Source: Lunularia cruciata (lineage: Eukaryota > Streptophyta > Marchantiopsida > Lunulariales > Lunulariaceae). Taken from it: DNA of 64,000 bases. The DNA lies in contig OX419755.1 in NCBI GenBank assembly GCA_948567375.1, forward strand, positions 56,314,291 through 56,378,290. The letters are read 5' to 3'. A program made the translations under genes and the position numbers. Under the pieces are notes generated by a model that worked only from the letters and a program-made list of their open reading frames with translations, did not search any database and had not been told where the DNA came from. Positions 19,872-30,933 of this stretch are shown here, piece by piece; the stretch's first letter is position 1, and each line of letters begins with the position of its first letter.

Positions 19872-20561
19872 TGAGCCGGCCTATCTCTCACTCAAGGTGA
19901 ACCTCTGATGGCTATTATGGTAGCGCACCATGGACTAAGAAGGCAAGGAATCCCAACTTCATCATACTCCTCCAAGGCTAACACTCCAAGACTCAAGACA
20001 TTGCTCACTAGAGAACTCAATGGGAGAGAGATAGTTGCAAATGAAAGGATGATGAGTACCTCCTCACCCCTTGTTTATATACTAGTGAAATAGTTACATA
20101 CCAAAGTTACTAATTACCGTAGTAACTCAAGTTACTAGACTAAAAGTCAAGTAAAGTCAAAAAGTAGAAAGGAATATCCATTCACATGGGCATATTCCCC
20201 TAAGCATGTGGTCTTATCTTGATCCAACCATTAAGTCAAGGATTCCTTCACATGGGCTATCCTTGGACTAAAGAAGAATCCAAAACAAAAAGGCTTGCGG
20301 GCCCAAGAGTTCTCAATTCTTTCCTCAAAGCCAAACACCTAGGAATAATACCAAGTCAACACACTAAAATCCAAAATAGTGGTGCTCATCTTTTCTACTT
20401 CCTTTAAAGTAAGGTCCCCTCTATCTTAGCTATGACTAAATTTAGCTAACAATGACTAATATAGAACCATCCTTTATCTCTATATAAATAATATCTCTTA
20501 AGTACTTGTAATACCAAGCTAAATATCACAATACCACACACATGCAAAAATGGGTGTTACA
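19872..20561 (-). repeat. Family G solo LTR inside element C gag
   Basis: 690 bp, reading TGTAACACCC...CCGGCTCA on the minus strand. It is very similar along its whole length to 63009-63694, which lies next to a family G purine tract and pol end and is therefore an LTR. Gag reading continues across it. The flanking pentamers (gtcta and ggttg) do not match well, so the target duplication has decayed or the borders are off by a few bases. Small frames in it (19908-20093, 20219-20407) are chance. Confidence 0.85.
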
Positions 20562-20662
20562 GGTTGATCAAGTTCAACCTTACCACATCTAATTCCTCAG
20601 AGCCAAAGAATGACTTTGTTACCTTTCACCCGACACGCCTACCAGAAGTATAAGAGGATTCC

Positions 20663-20700
20663 AAGAAGCCATTTGGCAGACTTGCCAAATGGCTTCTTGG
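20663..20700. repeat. Palindrome at a deletion junction in element C gag
   Basis: Arms 20663-20679 and 20684-20700 (17 bp each, perfect) flank a 4-base loop. The right arm is the normal gag sequence. The left arm is its inverted copy and replaces about 170 bases that B and E keep here. Confidence 0.8.
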
Positions 20701-21970
20701 AATGATTTTGGGAAGTTGATTACGATACAAGTGTCTTTGTGGCACTCAATGATTTGGACAAAGGGAAGAAGGAGAAGTTGAGAGACTACTTTGAGCGGTT
20801 CATGGCCCTTTTGAACCATGTCCCAAAGCAATTTTGTGTGGTGGGTTACTCCGATGCCCAAGCCATAACCTGGTTTCTTGGAGAACTATCACCAAAGATT
20901 TGTATCTTGGCTAGGGAGAGAAATGTAACTTCCTTAGACAAGGTATCTCAAACATGTCACCCAATATGAGTTGGCTCACTCTCACTCTTTTGTTAACCAA
21001 AGAAATTGGGAGAAGAAAGGAAAGAAGCCTAGAAGAAGAGCTTCTCTTAGTACATTCCCTTCTTTGGAGCTTCTTCCCTTCTTTACATTCCCTTCTCCTT
21101 CCACATCTTCACGTTCTTCTTCAGAATCCAAAGAAGACTCAAAGCCAAGAAGAATACAAAGACATAAAGGAACGAAGCCATTGACACCCCCAACAAAGAG
21201 TGTAAATAAGGCTGATAATAAATTTGAGATTCTTATCAAAGAGTTTGCAGATTTCAAGATCCAAATGATTGGAGCTAAGGACAAAAGAAAGCCTCTTTCA
21301 TTTGGCAGACCAGATGTATGGTGCACTGCGTGTGGCAAATTAGGCCATGCTAATATGAAGTGTTTGACCCGCACTGCATTTCTAGTGCAACAAATTGATT
21401 GGGGTTCTAGGTTGGGACCAAAGTGAGGAAGAAGAGGTAATGTACCAGACCCAAGAGGTATAGCCTCAGGTAAGCACATCGTATCAAGGTCTGAGGTATG
21501 GACCAAGGGAGTACAACAACAATGCTCCCCCACAAAGACCACTATTGGGTGGCCAAAATAGGCCTCAAAATGTTGCACATGGTGTCTGTTATAATTGTGG
21601 CTTGATGGGACATTGGTCTCCAAATTGTTCGGAGCCAAGATGGCAAATTGGGTATGTCTCCCTATGTGGAAATTGTAAAGGATTGGGTCATATTGGAAAT
21701 CAGTGCCCACAACCACCAAACCCAAAGCTGCTTGTAAAATATATACAGACCCCAGCTGAGCGTGCTGCACTCCAATTGAAAGGGAATACAAATGTAAATT
21801 GCATAACACTTGAGGAGAAGAGACCTCAAGAAGGGAGTCCGGCTTTTGAAGGTAAATGGCCAGACCTCAAAATCTTGAAGGTTGAGACATGCTCGAGTAA
21901 GAAAAGCATGATCCCAAAGAAGCAAGTACTACATCTTTGTCTTAATGAAAGGCAAAGAGACTGTACTTGA

Positions 21971-23160
21971 AAGCTATTCTTTTTGCCAAGGAGGAAAAGA
22001 TTCAAGCAAAAGCTAAAGCTAAAGCTTTGCAGAAAGAAATCAAAGAAGTAGTACACAAAACTTGGGAAATGAGTTTGGAGGAGGATACAAAGACAAAGCC
22101 TCTCGTGTTTCCAATGGACATCAGATCCAAAGTGAAGGATGTGATCCATGCCAAGGTGGGCAAACCTGAAGAGCCTTGGGTCAAGACCACCAGTACTCTG
22201 ATCACCATCTTGAAGCGCCCCAAAGTCCAACTTGAACAAGGGGAGACTTTGAACCCAAAGACAAAGGTGACAAAGGTGAAGTTGGGAGGAGTACCCCAAT
22301 ATGACATTATGGCAGATTTGGCATCTACAAATGCAAACATAACATGTAAGCAATTGTGGGAGGACAACAAGTTGTACAAGAAACAACTAAGTTCAACACT
22401 CAAGAAAGTAAGGGTGATGTCTAAAAGACTTTCCAACCATTTATTGTATTGAGTAGGAGGATTTGGGATCTCCCAAAGTTGATGTGGAGATTTTAGGGTA
22501 CATGATAACATTGATACCCATTGATTTGGGGTTTGGTGTTAATTTCATGACCAAAGATACTGCAAATCAATTGGGGTACCATACATTTGAGCCAACACCC
22601 CAAATTTTGAAGTTTGTAGATCAAACCAAGAGATAGCCTTTGGGTATGCTGTCAAACATAATGACGATCATTGGAGGGGTGCTTTTCAAATTGAATTACA
22701 TTGTGTTGAGGCAAATGACCAAAACTAGCTACTCATTGTTGATATGAAGACCTTGGTTGTACAATGCCCAAGTTGTGGTGGATTGGCACTAACAAAAGTT
22801 GCAGTTCAAGGATATTTTGTCCAATGACCAAAAGTTGGTGATGGTGAGTTGGACAAAGGTTCTCCACCTCAAGGAGGCAACTTCATCAAAAGATGAAGAT
22901 GAATCCAAAGTTCATCATCTTTGTCTTCAAACGACTCCAACAACAAAGTCCAAGTCAATTACTTGGAATGCTATGAGGTCGATGTAGAAGACAAAGATCC
23001 ATATGATATTGCCTTGGGTGAACATGATTTGGAGGAAGGGAGTTTTCCTGCAGTTTGACTTGGGTTAAGCTTAGTTAGTCATGTTGAAGGAGCCATTATC
23101 CTTGATCACTATCAAGATATTGTCTTGACTGAAGAATTTTTTTTGAAGATTTCAAAGATA
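21971..23160 (+). pseudogene. pol: Element C protease region, broken
   Basis: Homologous to 30400-31600 of B. An open stretch at 21967-22452 carries the Lys/Ala-rich linker (AKAKALQKEIKE) and KLGGVPQYDIMADLAS. The protease follows, with the active-site segment IDLGFGVNFMTKD (about 22520) where D-S-G became D-L-G. LGYHTFEPTP and LKFVDQT come next. Then the acidic Ser-rich stretch and VNYLECYEVDVEDKDPYD lead to RT, partly out of frame. The catalytic Asp is kept, but stops and shifts make it non-functional. Confidence 0.75.
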
Positions 23161-23715
23161 GTCACTTTGGAGGAGTTAGCAGGATACATTGCCCTGTTCA
23201 TAGAGTACTAGGATGTATTCACCTGGTCTATTGATCAAATGCCAAGTATTCCACACCAATTTGGAGAACACCGGATTGATCTTGTTGAAGGTGCAATTTC
23301 GGTTTGGCAAAGACAATACTGCTTGACTTTTAATGAAAGATGAAATTAACAAGTACTTAAGGGCCGAAATAATTTGCCCCATCTTGAGCAATGAGTGGGT
23401 TTCCTCCATTGTCATTGTCCTAAAGAAGAAGACTGGGAAGATTTGAGTGTGCCAAGTTTTTTGCAAGCTTCATGCAGTCATGCGGAAGAATCATCATCCC
23501 ATGCCTTTCACAGATATCATTTTGGACCAAGTAGTTGGTCATCCTTGTTATAGTTTTCTTGATGGATTTTCAAGCTATAATCAAGTATCTATTTAAGAAG
23601 AGGACAAGGACAAAACCAAATTCACTACCAATTGGGGCACTTTTGCTTACAATCAAATACCCTTTGGGTAATGCTCCCGCTACTTTCTAGCAGATGATGA
23701 ATGCAATTATCAAGT
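23161..23715 (+). pseudogene. pol: Element C reverse transcriptase, N-terminal part only
   Basis: The translation shows VTLEELAGYIALF, FTWSIDQMPSIP, KTGKI, HPMPFTDIILDQVVGHPCYSFLDGFS and TFAYNQ, matching B and E. The sequence leaves the homology right after the codons equivalent to QRMMN, about 70 bases before the F-I-D-D catalytic motif. Several stops and frame shifts are present. Confidence 0.8.
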
Positions 23716-24132
23716 GTTCAAGGCCTAATCATCCATTTTCAAGGCCCTTAATTTCAAGGCCTAATCATCAAAATTACCTCTAAAGATTTCAAGCATAGTT
23801 TGGTTTCTACCTATTAGTAGAAGTACCATTTTGGTGATACCTCTATCTAATCTATTTAATCCATCATGTATAACATCCTTCTAAATGTTGCCATACCAAA
23901 TCTCACCCCTAGATCATATGTCTAGCTATTGGTTTCAAGGTTTTCAAGTTTAATTCAATTTTTGCCCTATTAGTAGAAATACTCTTTTGGTGAAACCTCT
24001 ATCTCATCTATTTAGTCCATCATGTATAACATCCTTCTAGATGTTTCCAAACTAAATTTTACCTCTAGATCATGTGTTTAGCTATCGGTATTACAAGTAA
24101 TAAGGATATCATGAACTAGCCGTGGAAGAATC
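23716..24132 (+). repeat. Non-coding stretch with tandem duplication
   Basis: Two copies about 165 bases apart (roughly 23806-23935 and 23970-24092) share ctattagtagaa, ggtgaaacctctatct, ccatcatgtataacatcctt and ctagatcatgtgtttagcta. A shorter repeat, caaggcctaatcatc, occurs at 23728 and 23756. No protein is encoded. Confidence 0.75.
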
Positions 24133-24445
24133 TGTAACAATATGGAGTTAGCAGATGAGTTAGTAGAGGCTAACAAGTTAGCAAATATGCCAAATTTTTC
24201 TAAGAATGTTCTTGAAACATTTAGGAAACTTCTTGGTACAACCCAAGTATTGAGTGATGTGTATACCAAGTAGATAGCTTCTAGGAAGAAGCTTCTGAAG
24301 TAGCTTAGCTTCCATACCAAGTAAGTGGCTCCTAAGAGGAAGCTTCCCAACTAGCCTAGCTTGCACTCCAAGAAGGCAGTTTTTAGTAGAAGGCCTCCTT
24401 CGGAACGTCCCAAAAGCTTTGTATATTTCTTATAATTACCAAAGC
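24133..24445 (+). repeat. F-like LTR, left part (split by element B)
   Basis: It starts TGTAACAATATGGAG, the same start as the minus-strand copies at 17100 and 61751, and continues with gttagcaaatatgcc and decayed aagcttc motifs. It is interrupted at 24445 by element B. The matching right part, ctaagctcgtgctaggcatttggag, resumes at 41946 in the same orientation. Confidence 0.75.
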
Positions 24446-24831
24446 TGTGGTGTCCACATTTTTTGTTTTTCTCAAAATAAAGGAGAAGAAGTGTATATAG
24501 AAGTTGAATTGCGCCTGTATGGCCAAAGAAGGCGAAGGAAAGAGTCTTCGGGATGAAACCCAAAGTAAAGTAACTTTGGGTCATATGGCGAAGTACTCGG
24601 AAATGCCCTGTCAGCATACAACCCAAAGTAAATTGTCTTTGTATCGGGGGGAGCTCAACCCGAGGCAAAGACAGTCTAACAACCTTTCGTCAGGGTGAGA
24701 AATTCAAGAAGGAGCCGTTTTAAAACTAGCGGCCCGTATGCGCAAAGGTTGATTGACAGTGACAGGTGCATGCTAGAGGTGTGATTTCTCGGTAGAAACT
24801 CGAAGCAACGAAAGACAAAGAAGCGCAACTC

Positions 24832-24839
24832 TATAAAAA
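24832..24839 (+). promoter_or_regulatory. TATA box upstream of LTR-borne ORF
   Basis: tataaaaa lies 27 bases before the ATG at 24859. The same motif precedes the ATG in the 3' LTR (38562-38568 before 38588) and in element E's LTR (48155-48161 before 48189). The short spacing means transcripts would begin close to or just past the first ATG, so a downstream Met might be used. Confidence 0.5.
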
Positions 24840-24858
24840 TCAAACTTGCAACGACAAA

Positions 24859-27424
24859 ATGTCAAGTAATTTTCCTTTGCTGCTGAGAAGTCGTCTTGCA
24901 GGTGATCGGGGAAAGGGAAATAGAGTTGGGATTGTGTTAGTGCGCAAGGGCGAAGTCACGAGAGTGAAATCAAGAGAAAGTGAGAAAGTAGAAGAGATGG
25001 GAGGAGGGAAGAAGAACTCCAAATTTGCAATGAGAAATTATGCGATTTGGAGGTTAGATGTGATAGCAAGGATCAAAGTCTTGAGCCGACTTTGGATCAC
25101 CTTTCTGGCATGGAACTGGAATGTAAGTTTTCCAGGACTCATGACATAAATCATCGAGAGTAAGTGTCTCGATGGACCCGAGGAAGAGGAGAAGAGAGGA
25201 AATCCGGCTTGCTGGATAGAGTCAGATTGGAGACTTGTACTTGGGAAGGAAGCAGGCTTGGAGCAGGGAGCCACGTTCTTGGGAGAGGGAGAGATAGCTC
25301 AAGAGACTCAGGAGGTGAGGGATGCCTTCTTGTCAAAATGGACAAACAATGGGTACAAGGTTGAGAGCTACAAAGACCCTGTGAAGAGAGGGATCGTGAG
25401 TGCTTTGATGGCTATCTTGAAGCCAGAGAGAACCACTTATGTGATGAAACACCAAGCGGTGTTCTTCCATAAGTTGTTTGCAGGAGAACCAATCAATTGG
25501 GTGAGGTGTTTTCACGAGAGAACGAGGTAGATGGTGTGGAATTTGCGGGGATAAGTCGCCTCCACACTACATTGTGCCGTTTGCAGCACACTTCTACCTT
25601 GGGCTCAACTTGCTGAACTCGGCGGAGCGGACTCGGATGGTGTCGCATTTCCATCCGGATGTTTGAAAGGAGGTCAATGTCAAGGAGCAGCAGTACATCT
25701 TGCAACTCAGGAGCACCAACGACTACTACGCAAAGACAAGGAAGAACATGGAGGTCGCAGTAAGTACCCCGACAAAGAAGAGAGGTCGGCAAGGTGAAGC
25801 CGAGGAAAGCAAGAAACCTCGGAAGATGCAAAGAAGTAACCCAAGGTGATGTATGGTGGTGATTGAGTCGGAGGATGAAGACTCAGAAGGAAATGCCAAG
25901 CTCAAAACTGAAGACTCGGAACACAAGGAGGAGCCTGAGCTAACGTTGCAGAGTGGAGGTACGAGTAGCGATAGTGATGAAGGTGGAGAGATGACATTGG
26001 CGCCAGTGGCTGAAGAATACAAAGAAGAAGTGCAAGCCAAGTTAGAAGCCAAAGACAACACGCAGTTGGAAGACGAAGTAACTGTGCCAGAGGAGAAGAA
26101 AATTGCAGTACAGCGAGGAGTTTGCTCGAGACGTAAGGCAAAGTGTGATGCGGGGCCGAGTAAAGTAAAAGAAGAGGTAAGTGAAAACTCGGGAAGTGAG
26201 GCGTCAATTCCAATACAAAGACTACAGAGAAGAAGGCGAGTATCGGGAGAACACAAAGTGAGAAGAGAGACCACTCCACGGGAGGAAGTAGTTGCAAGTG
26301 ATGGAGTGAATTACCTGCGAGAGATCGTGTGCCCATTGTTGGTGAAGTTGGAGCACAAGAAGAAGGAGATGCAGTTGACTTGTCCAGAGGTAAAGATTGT
26401 ATTGCAAGTGTTGGCAAGATTAGAAGAAGAGAACTCGGAGTTGAAGAAGAGTGTAACCCGAGGTGAGGAGGAAAGGGAAGTACTGCAATCGGAGGCAATA
26501 GAGAGAAGTCAGGTAATTGAAGACCTGAAGAGAGAAGTGAGCTATTGAGAGGAGCTTGTGAAGAAAAGTGACATAGCAAGGGAGAAACAAGTAGCGGAGT
26601 ATGAAATCTTGAAGCAATAGTTTCTTGATTCGAGAGTAGAAGTAATCCATGCTATGGCGAGAGTAGCAGCAAAGGATCAAGAGCTCGATAGAGTGATGGA
26701 GAGTATGGAAGAGAAGAAATAACTCTGGTAACGAGAGTTGGCGGCGCCATACAGAGAAGAAGAGCGATTACGAGAATTACTTCGTAATCAGGAGGAGAAG
26801 GTAGTTCAGAAGGAGAAGGAGAAGGAGACGGTGAAAGCCGGATTCGAGGAAGAGTTGGCGATGTACCGAGAGGACTGGCTTGCAGATCGGGAACAAGAAA
26901 GGAAGACAAGATTGGAGCCGATAAAGGAAATTGTCCTCCAGATGAATGCAATGTTGAGTACAGAGGCCAGTGTGCGGATTGAAGAAGCAAGACTGCACAA
27001 GTTGAAGTTGTTGGCGCAAGAGACGAGGCAAAGACAGGCGAAAGACACCGAGATGAACGCCTTGTTGATCAAATTAAGAACTTGTGTAGATAAGAAGATA
27101 TTAGGGGTAGAAGATAACATTTCAATTAGATTAGACTTAGTGAAAATAGAGCTAGAAAAACTTTGGAAAGATGTTGAAGCAAAACCCAAAGTAGATAACA
27201 TAGGAGTCCAAATGTCTTTGGAGTTACTAGTGGAGACATTAGAGAAGAGTGGGTCGGGAGATAAGGAGTTAGATAGATTACCCACTAGTGGAATTTCAGA
27301 TCAAGAAAGAGAATTGCTGGATCTGGTAGAAGAAGTAGGAGATCTGAAACCCAAGGAAAAAGTGATAGGAAGTAAAATTACTTTGGGTTTGGATTTGAAA
27401 GCCGAGGACAAAGTAGACATCTGA
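24859..27424 (+). pseudogene. LTR-borne coiled-coil protein ORF, copy in B 5' LTR
   Basis: About 850 codons read with a few frame slips and stops. N-terminal region: MSSNFPL, ARIKVLSRLWITFLAWNW, YKDPVKRGIVSALMAILKP and HQAVFFHKLFAGEPINW. The middle (25853 on) is acidic and Ser-rich (VIESEDEDSEG), with RRKAKCDAGPSK. The C-terminal half is a long predicted coiled coil (EERE, KEKEKETVKAGFEEELAMY, RLDLVKIELEKLWKDVEA), ending in AEDKVDI at 27421. It is not gag, pol or an envelope that I recognise: no signal peptide or transmembrane segment is seen. It occurs in every long LTR of this superfamily in the window, including diverged ones, which suggests a real accessory protein. Function unknown. Confidence 0.72.
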
Positions 27425-28226
27425 TCGGATTAGTAACCAATTTGAGATTTGAAGGGGCACATATGAAGAGGTGCATTGTTATTTCGGATCTGTAGGTTAG
27501 AACAATTGTTGTAGAACGGTATAGTTGTTAGAATTGTCTATTGCTTCACTACTTAAGAGTGGCATTCACAGGAAATTGTTGTTCAGTGCTCATAATTTTT
27601 GAGAATAGATAAAGTGAAGTGCTGTGAAGCAGTGCTCGTTGCTTGAGCTTGATTCTGAGTATCAACTTTGTGATTGTGTTTGTGAGTGTTTGGAGAAATT
27701 CAAAGTGCAAGTCAGAGTGCTTGTTGGATGTTGGATTCCACAGCCTTGATCTTCATTCTGTGTGTTTGATCTTGAGTGAAGTGCAATCAAAGCAATGCCT
27801 TGACAGATCTGAGAGGAATTGTAGTGTTGGTAGTATTCTGCATTTGTGAGTGCAATGCAAGGTTGATGTGAAGCAATTTTGATCAAGGAAGTTGTGCCTT
27901 CAGTGGAGGGGTGGAACACAATTCTGAGGCGAAGTCGTTTTGCAGTGAAGTGCCGTTTTAGGGAGGGCCTGAATCATCACAATCAAGATTGTTTGGAAAG
28001 ATTTGATGGAGTTGTGATTAAGGAGTGTGAATTTGTGACAAGACTGCGAATCAGTGCTTGTTACTCTCTTCTGGGTGTGGTTTCTACCTGAGAGACTAAA
28101 GAAGAACTCAAGAAGAAATAAATTGTTACTTTGACTTTGTATTTGGACATTTTTGACTCGTATCTTTGCGGGAACAAACTTTACTTACCCGATTACTGCA
28201 AAAGTGATATTTGCCGGGTTGTCACA

Positions 28227-28252
28227 TGATTTTTGGTGCTGCTGCCGGGGAT
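28227..28252 (+). other. Element B primer-binding site
   Basis: tttttggtgctgctgccgggga directly follows the LTR end. It differs by a few bases from the aspartate-tRNA-type site (tggcgccgttgccgggga) common in plant Athila/Tat elements. Confidence 0.65.
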
Positions 28253-28314
28253 ACAAATCTCGGAAGTGGAAGAATACAAAACTGAATTGGAAATTGGGTA
28301 TCAATGCAATATGA

Positions 28315-29832
28315 ATGTTTGCATTGAGAGAACAACAGGAAGAGAGAGCTCAAAGACAAGCACTTCAACGTGAAGAAGACGAACGTTTGAATGTCCCATC
28401 CCTCGTTGACAAAACTGAACGAGAGGCGTTGGATTTTCAACTCCTTCACGAAGTGCAAGAAGCCCTGCGAGAACTCGATCACAAGAAACGTGAAGGCGGT
28501 TGGCAAGGCTACTTCGCATCTCCCTCTTCTTCCAAAAAGAAGAAAGAATTGAGTGGGCAAACATATGCATTGCAGCCCAGTACACCAACTTCCCCTAGAG
28601 CTGTAAAGGAAGTTGTGTCCTTGAAGAACTTTGTTTGAGAAAAGACAGCAAGAACACTTACTGAAGACCAGTGTCAACATCTTCTACAAACGATTCCTCG
28701 ATTGTCCCAAAGGAATTTTGAAGAACCAATCAAAGGTGTTGATCCTGAATCTTCCACTTCGGTTGAAGTCAACACCCTCATAGAAGAAATTGTCAAAGAA
28801 GACCCCACCTTGAACTTGACAAATTGGAATCCTTGGGCTGACAACACGGTATCAATACCAGCCAATCCTTCAGTTCCGTCAAGTTCAACACTACCTCAGC
28901 CAATCCATGTGCATCGAACAATGACTTCGCTGCCTCTCACCCGACATGCCTATCAAAAGTATAAGGGGATAGAACAAGACAAAGACCCCGATGAATTCAT
29001 CAAAGAATTCAAAGTCATCTCCTTTGCTAACAAGGAGCATGGCTCGGCGGATCAATTGAGAATTTTCCCAAGTTTGCTCCAAAAGAAAGCTCAGAGCTGG
29101 TACACCCATGTGACCCAGAAGGGGTTTGTACCAGCGGACTGGGCAGACTTGAGAAACAACTTCCTGGAACGATTCCGGGAGGTAGACTACGATACGAGTG
29201 TCTTCGTGGCACTCAACGATTTGGATCGAGGCAAGAAGGAGAAGTTGAGAGACTACTCTGAGCGGTTCATGGCACTACTGAACCAAGTTCCCAAGCAATC
29301 GGGGGTGGTGGGTTACTCCGATGCCCAAGCCATTACCTGGTTCCTCGAGGGCCTTTCACCAGAGATACAAATTTTTGCCAAGGAGAGGAATGTAACTTCC
29401 CTGGACAAAGTACTCAAACATGTCGCTCGTTATGAAGCGGCCCACTCTCACTCTGCCGGTAACCAAGGAAATTGGGAGAAGAAAGGCAAGAAGCCTAGAA
29501 GGAGAGCTTTGCGTAGCACCTCCCCTTCTGCGGACAAATCCTCTACGTCTTCAAGCTCTTCTTTGGAATCCAAAGAAGAATCAAAGCCAAGACGAGTCAG
29601 AAGACGTGGAGGCAAGAAACCAGTGACTCCTCCAGCAAAGAGTGTACATAAGGCGGATACCAAGCTAGATGCTCTCATCAAGGAGTTTTTGGATTTCAAG
29701 ATCCAGATGATTGGAGCCAAAGACCGAAGGAAGGCCCCAGCGTTTGGACGATCTAATGTGTGGTGCACCGCATGTGGCAAATCTGGCCACGCCAACACAG
29801 AATGCAAAACTCATAATGCATTCCCGGTGTAG
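28315..29832 (+). pseudogene. gag: Element B gag
   Basis: ATG at 28315 opens the frame: EREALDFQLLHEVQEALREL, GGWQGYFASPSSSKKKK, then TGA at 28636-28638. The same frame continues (28702-29832, 376 codons) with LNLTNWNPW, a capsid region (HAYQKYKGIEQDKDPDEF, ADLRNNFLERFREVDYD, SERFMALLNQVPKQ, VTSLDKVLKHVARYEA) and a basic Ser-rich linker. The zinc knuckle is CTACGKSGHANTEC (about 29764-29805), and TAG follows at 29830-29832. Element E has stops at the same two codons. Gag would form the particle and bind RNA through the knuckle. Confidence 0.88.
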
Positions 29833-30930
29833 CAAATCGATTGGGTTCCGGGATGGAACCAAGACGAGGACAAGGAGACTGTGTACCAAACGCAAGAAGT
29901 ACAGCCTCAAGCAAGCACATCGTATCAAGGTCCAAGGTATGGACCCAAGGAGTATAACCCCAATGCTCCTCCACAAAGACCACCAATGAGCAACCAAAAT
30001 TGGCCTTAGAATGTTGCATCCGGAGCCTGTTATAATTGTGGCTCGATGGGACATTGGTCTCCAAACTGTCCCGAGCCAAGAAGGCAAATTGGGTATGTTC
30101 CCCTGTGCGGAAATTATAAAGGATCGGGGCATACGGGCAACCAATGTCCTCACCCACCAAACCAAAAGCCGCTTGTAAAGTATGTACAGACCCCCACTGA
30201 GCATGCAACACTTCAGCCAAAGGGGGAAACAAATGTAAATTGCATTACCCTTGAGGAAGAAAGACCTCAAGAAGGGAGTCCAGCCTCAGACGGAGAATGG
30301 CCAGACCTTGAAATTTTGAATGTTGAGACACGCTCCAGTAAGAAGAAGTGTGATCCCGAAGAACTGAGTACGACCTCGTCGTCTTCGAGAAAGGCAAAGA
30401 GACTGCACCCAAAAGCAATTCTTTCTGCTAAGGAGGAAAAGATCCTTGCAAAAGCTAAAGCTAAAGCCTTGCAGAAAGAACTAAAGGAGGCACTACTCAG
30501 GACTCAGTGACTGAGTTTGGAAGAGGAGACAAAGACAAAGTCTCCAGTTTTTCCGGCGGACATCCGATCCGAAGTAAAGGGACTGATCCAAGCTGAGGTG
30601 GGCCAACCCGAGGAACCTCGGGTTAAGGCCATCAGCAAGCCCGTCACCATTTTGAAGCATCCCAAAGTCAAGAGGGAATATGGAGAGACTTCAGACCCAA
30701 AGCCGAAGGTGAAGACGGTCAAATTGGGAGGAGTTTCCCAATATGATATTGTAGCAGATCTGGCAACCACAAATGCCAACGTAACATTCAAGCAATTGTG
30801 GGAAGATAACAAGCTGTACAAGAGACAGTTGAATTTGGCCCTCAAGAAGGTGAGGTTGATGTCAAAGAAGGACCTGCATGCTATCTATCGTATTGAGCAA
30901 GAAGATACAGGATCTCCTGAGGTAGATGCG
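29833..30930 (+). pseudogene. pol: Element B second knuckle region and gag-pol linker
   Basis: Past the TAG the same frame continues with QIDWVPGWNQDED. A second CCHC knuckle is CYNCGSMGHWSPNC (about 30031-30072), and a third imperfect one follows (LCGNYKGSGHTGNQC, first Cys kept, second changed to Tyr). A Lys/Ala-rich stretch (AKAKALQKELKEALL) and KLGGVSQYDIVADLAT lead to the protease. Stops are at 30008-30010, 30508-30510 and 30931-30933. Confidence 0.75.
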
Positions 30931-30933
30931 TAG

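Larger units (their letters stand above)
19310..21970 (+). pseudogene. gag: Element C gag with zinc knuckles, broken
   Basis: It opens at ATG 19310 (same position as the B and E gag starts). WQGYFASPTSKKKKDANGQTY and LNLTNWNPW precede the family G solo LTR (19872-20561). It resumes with SLRHAYQKYK-like sequence, then jumps by deletion to the region equivalent to DLRNNFLE. FVALNDLDKGKKEKLRDYFERF and TWFLGELSPKI follow. The first zinc knuckle is CTACGKLGHANMKC (about 21322) and the second is CYNCGLMGHWSPNC (about 21590). Frames shift several times. At the position where B and E have an in-frame TAG (after the first knuckle) this copy has CAA. Confidence 0.8.
17101..23715 (+). mobile_element. 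Element C: truncated Ty3/gypsy element of the B superfamily
   Basis: It contains the 3' two thirds of a long LTR (17101-19221), primer site, gag, protease and the first part of RT. It stops near 23715 before the RT catalytic motif. Sequence is clearly homologous to elements B and E throughout but more diverged, with many stops. A solo LTR of family G (19872-20561) sits in gag, and gag has an internal deletion at about 20660. No 3' LTR and no target duplication are seen. Confidence 0.85.
24446..28226 (+). repeat. Element B 5' LTR
   Basis: 3,781 bp, TGTGGTGTCCACA...GGTTGTCACA. It aligns end to end with 38176-41940 and, reversed, with 32501-36275. It contains a TATA box at 24832-24839, a long ORF (24859-27424), a second TATA-like/TTAAG position near 27550 and a conserved U5-like end (tttacttacccgattac, gcaaaagtgatatttgcc). 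Confidence 0.93.

Noticed and set aside
20982..21809. 275-codon minus-strand open frame
   Set aside because: It lies antisense to element C gag, whose zinc knuckles read clearly on the plus strand. Composition explains the open shadow frame.
25726..26579. Long Ser/Leu-rich minus-strand frames opposite the LTR ORF
   Set aside because: They are the reverse complement of the Glu/Lys-rich coiled-coil coding strand, a usual shadow. They match no family.
27643..27849. 68-codon frame repeated in several LTRs (27643, 41357, 58355)
   Set aside because: It falls in the R/U5-like end of the LTR and is conserved only because the LTR is. It begins after the long ORF ends and shows no family match.
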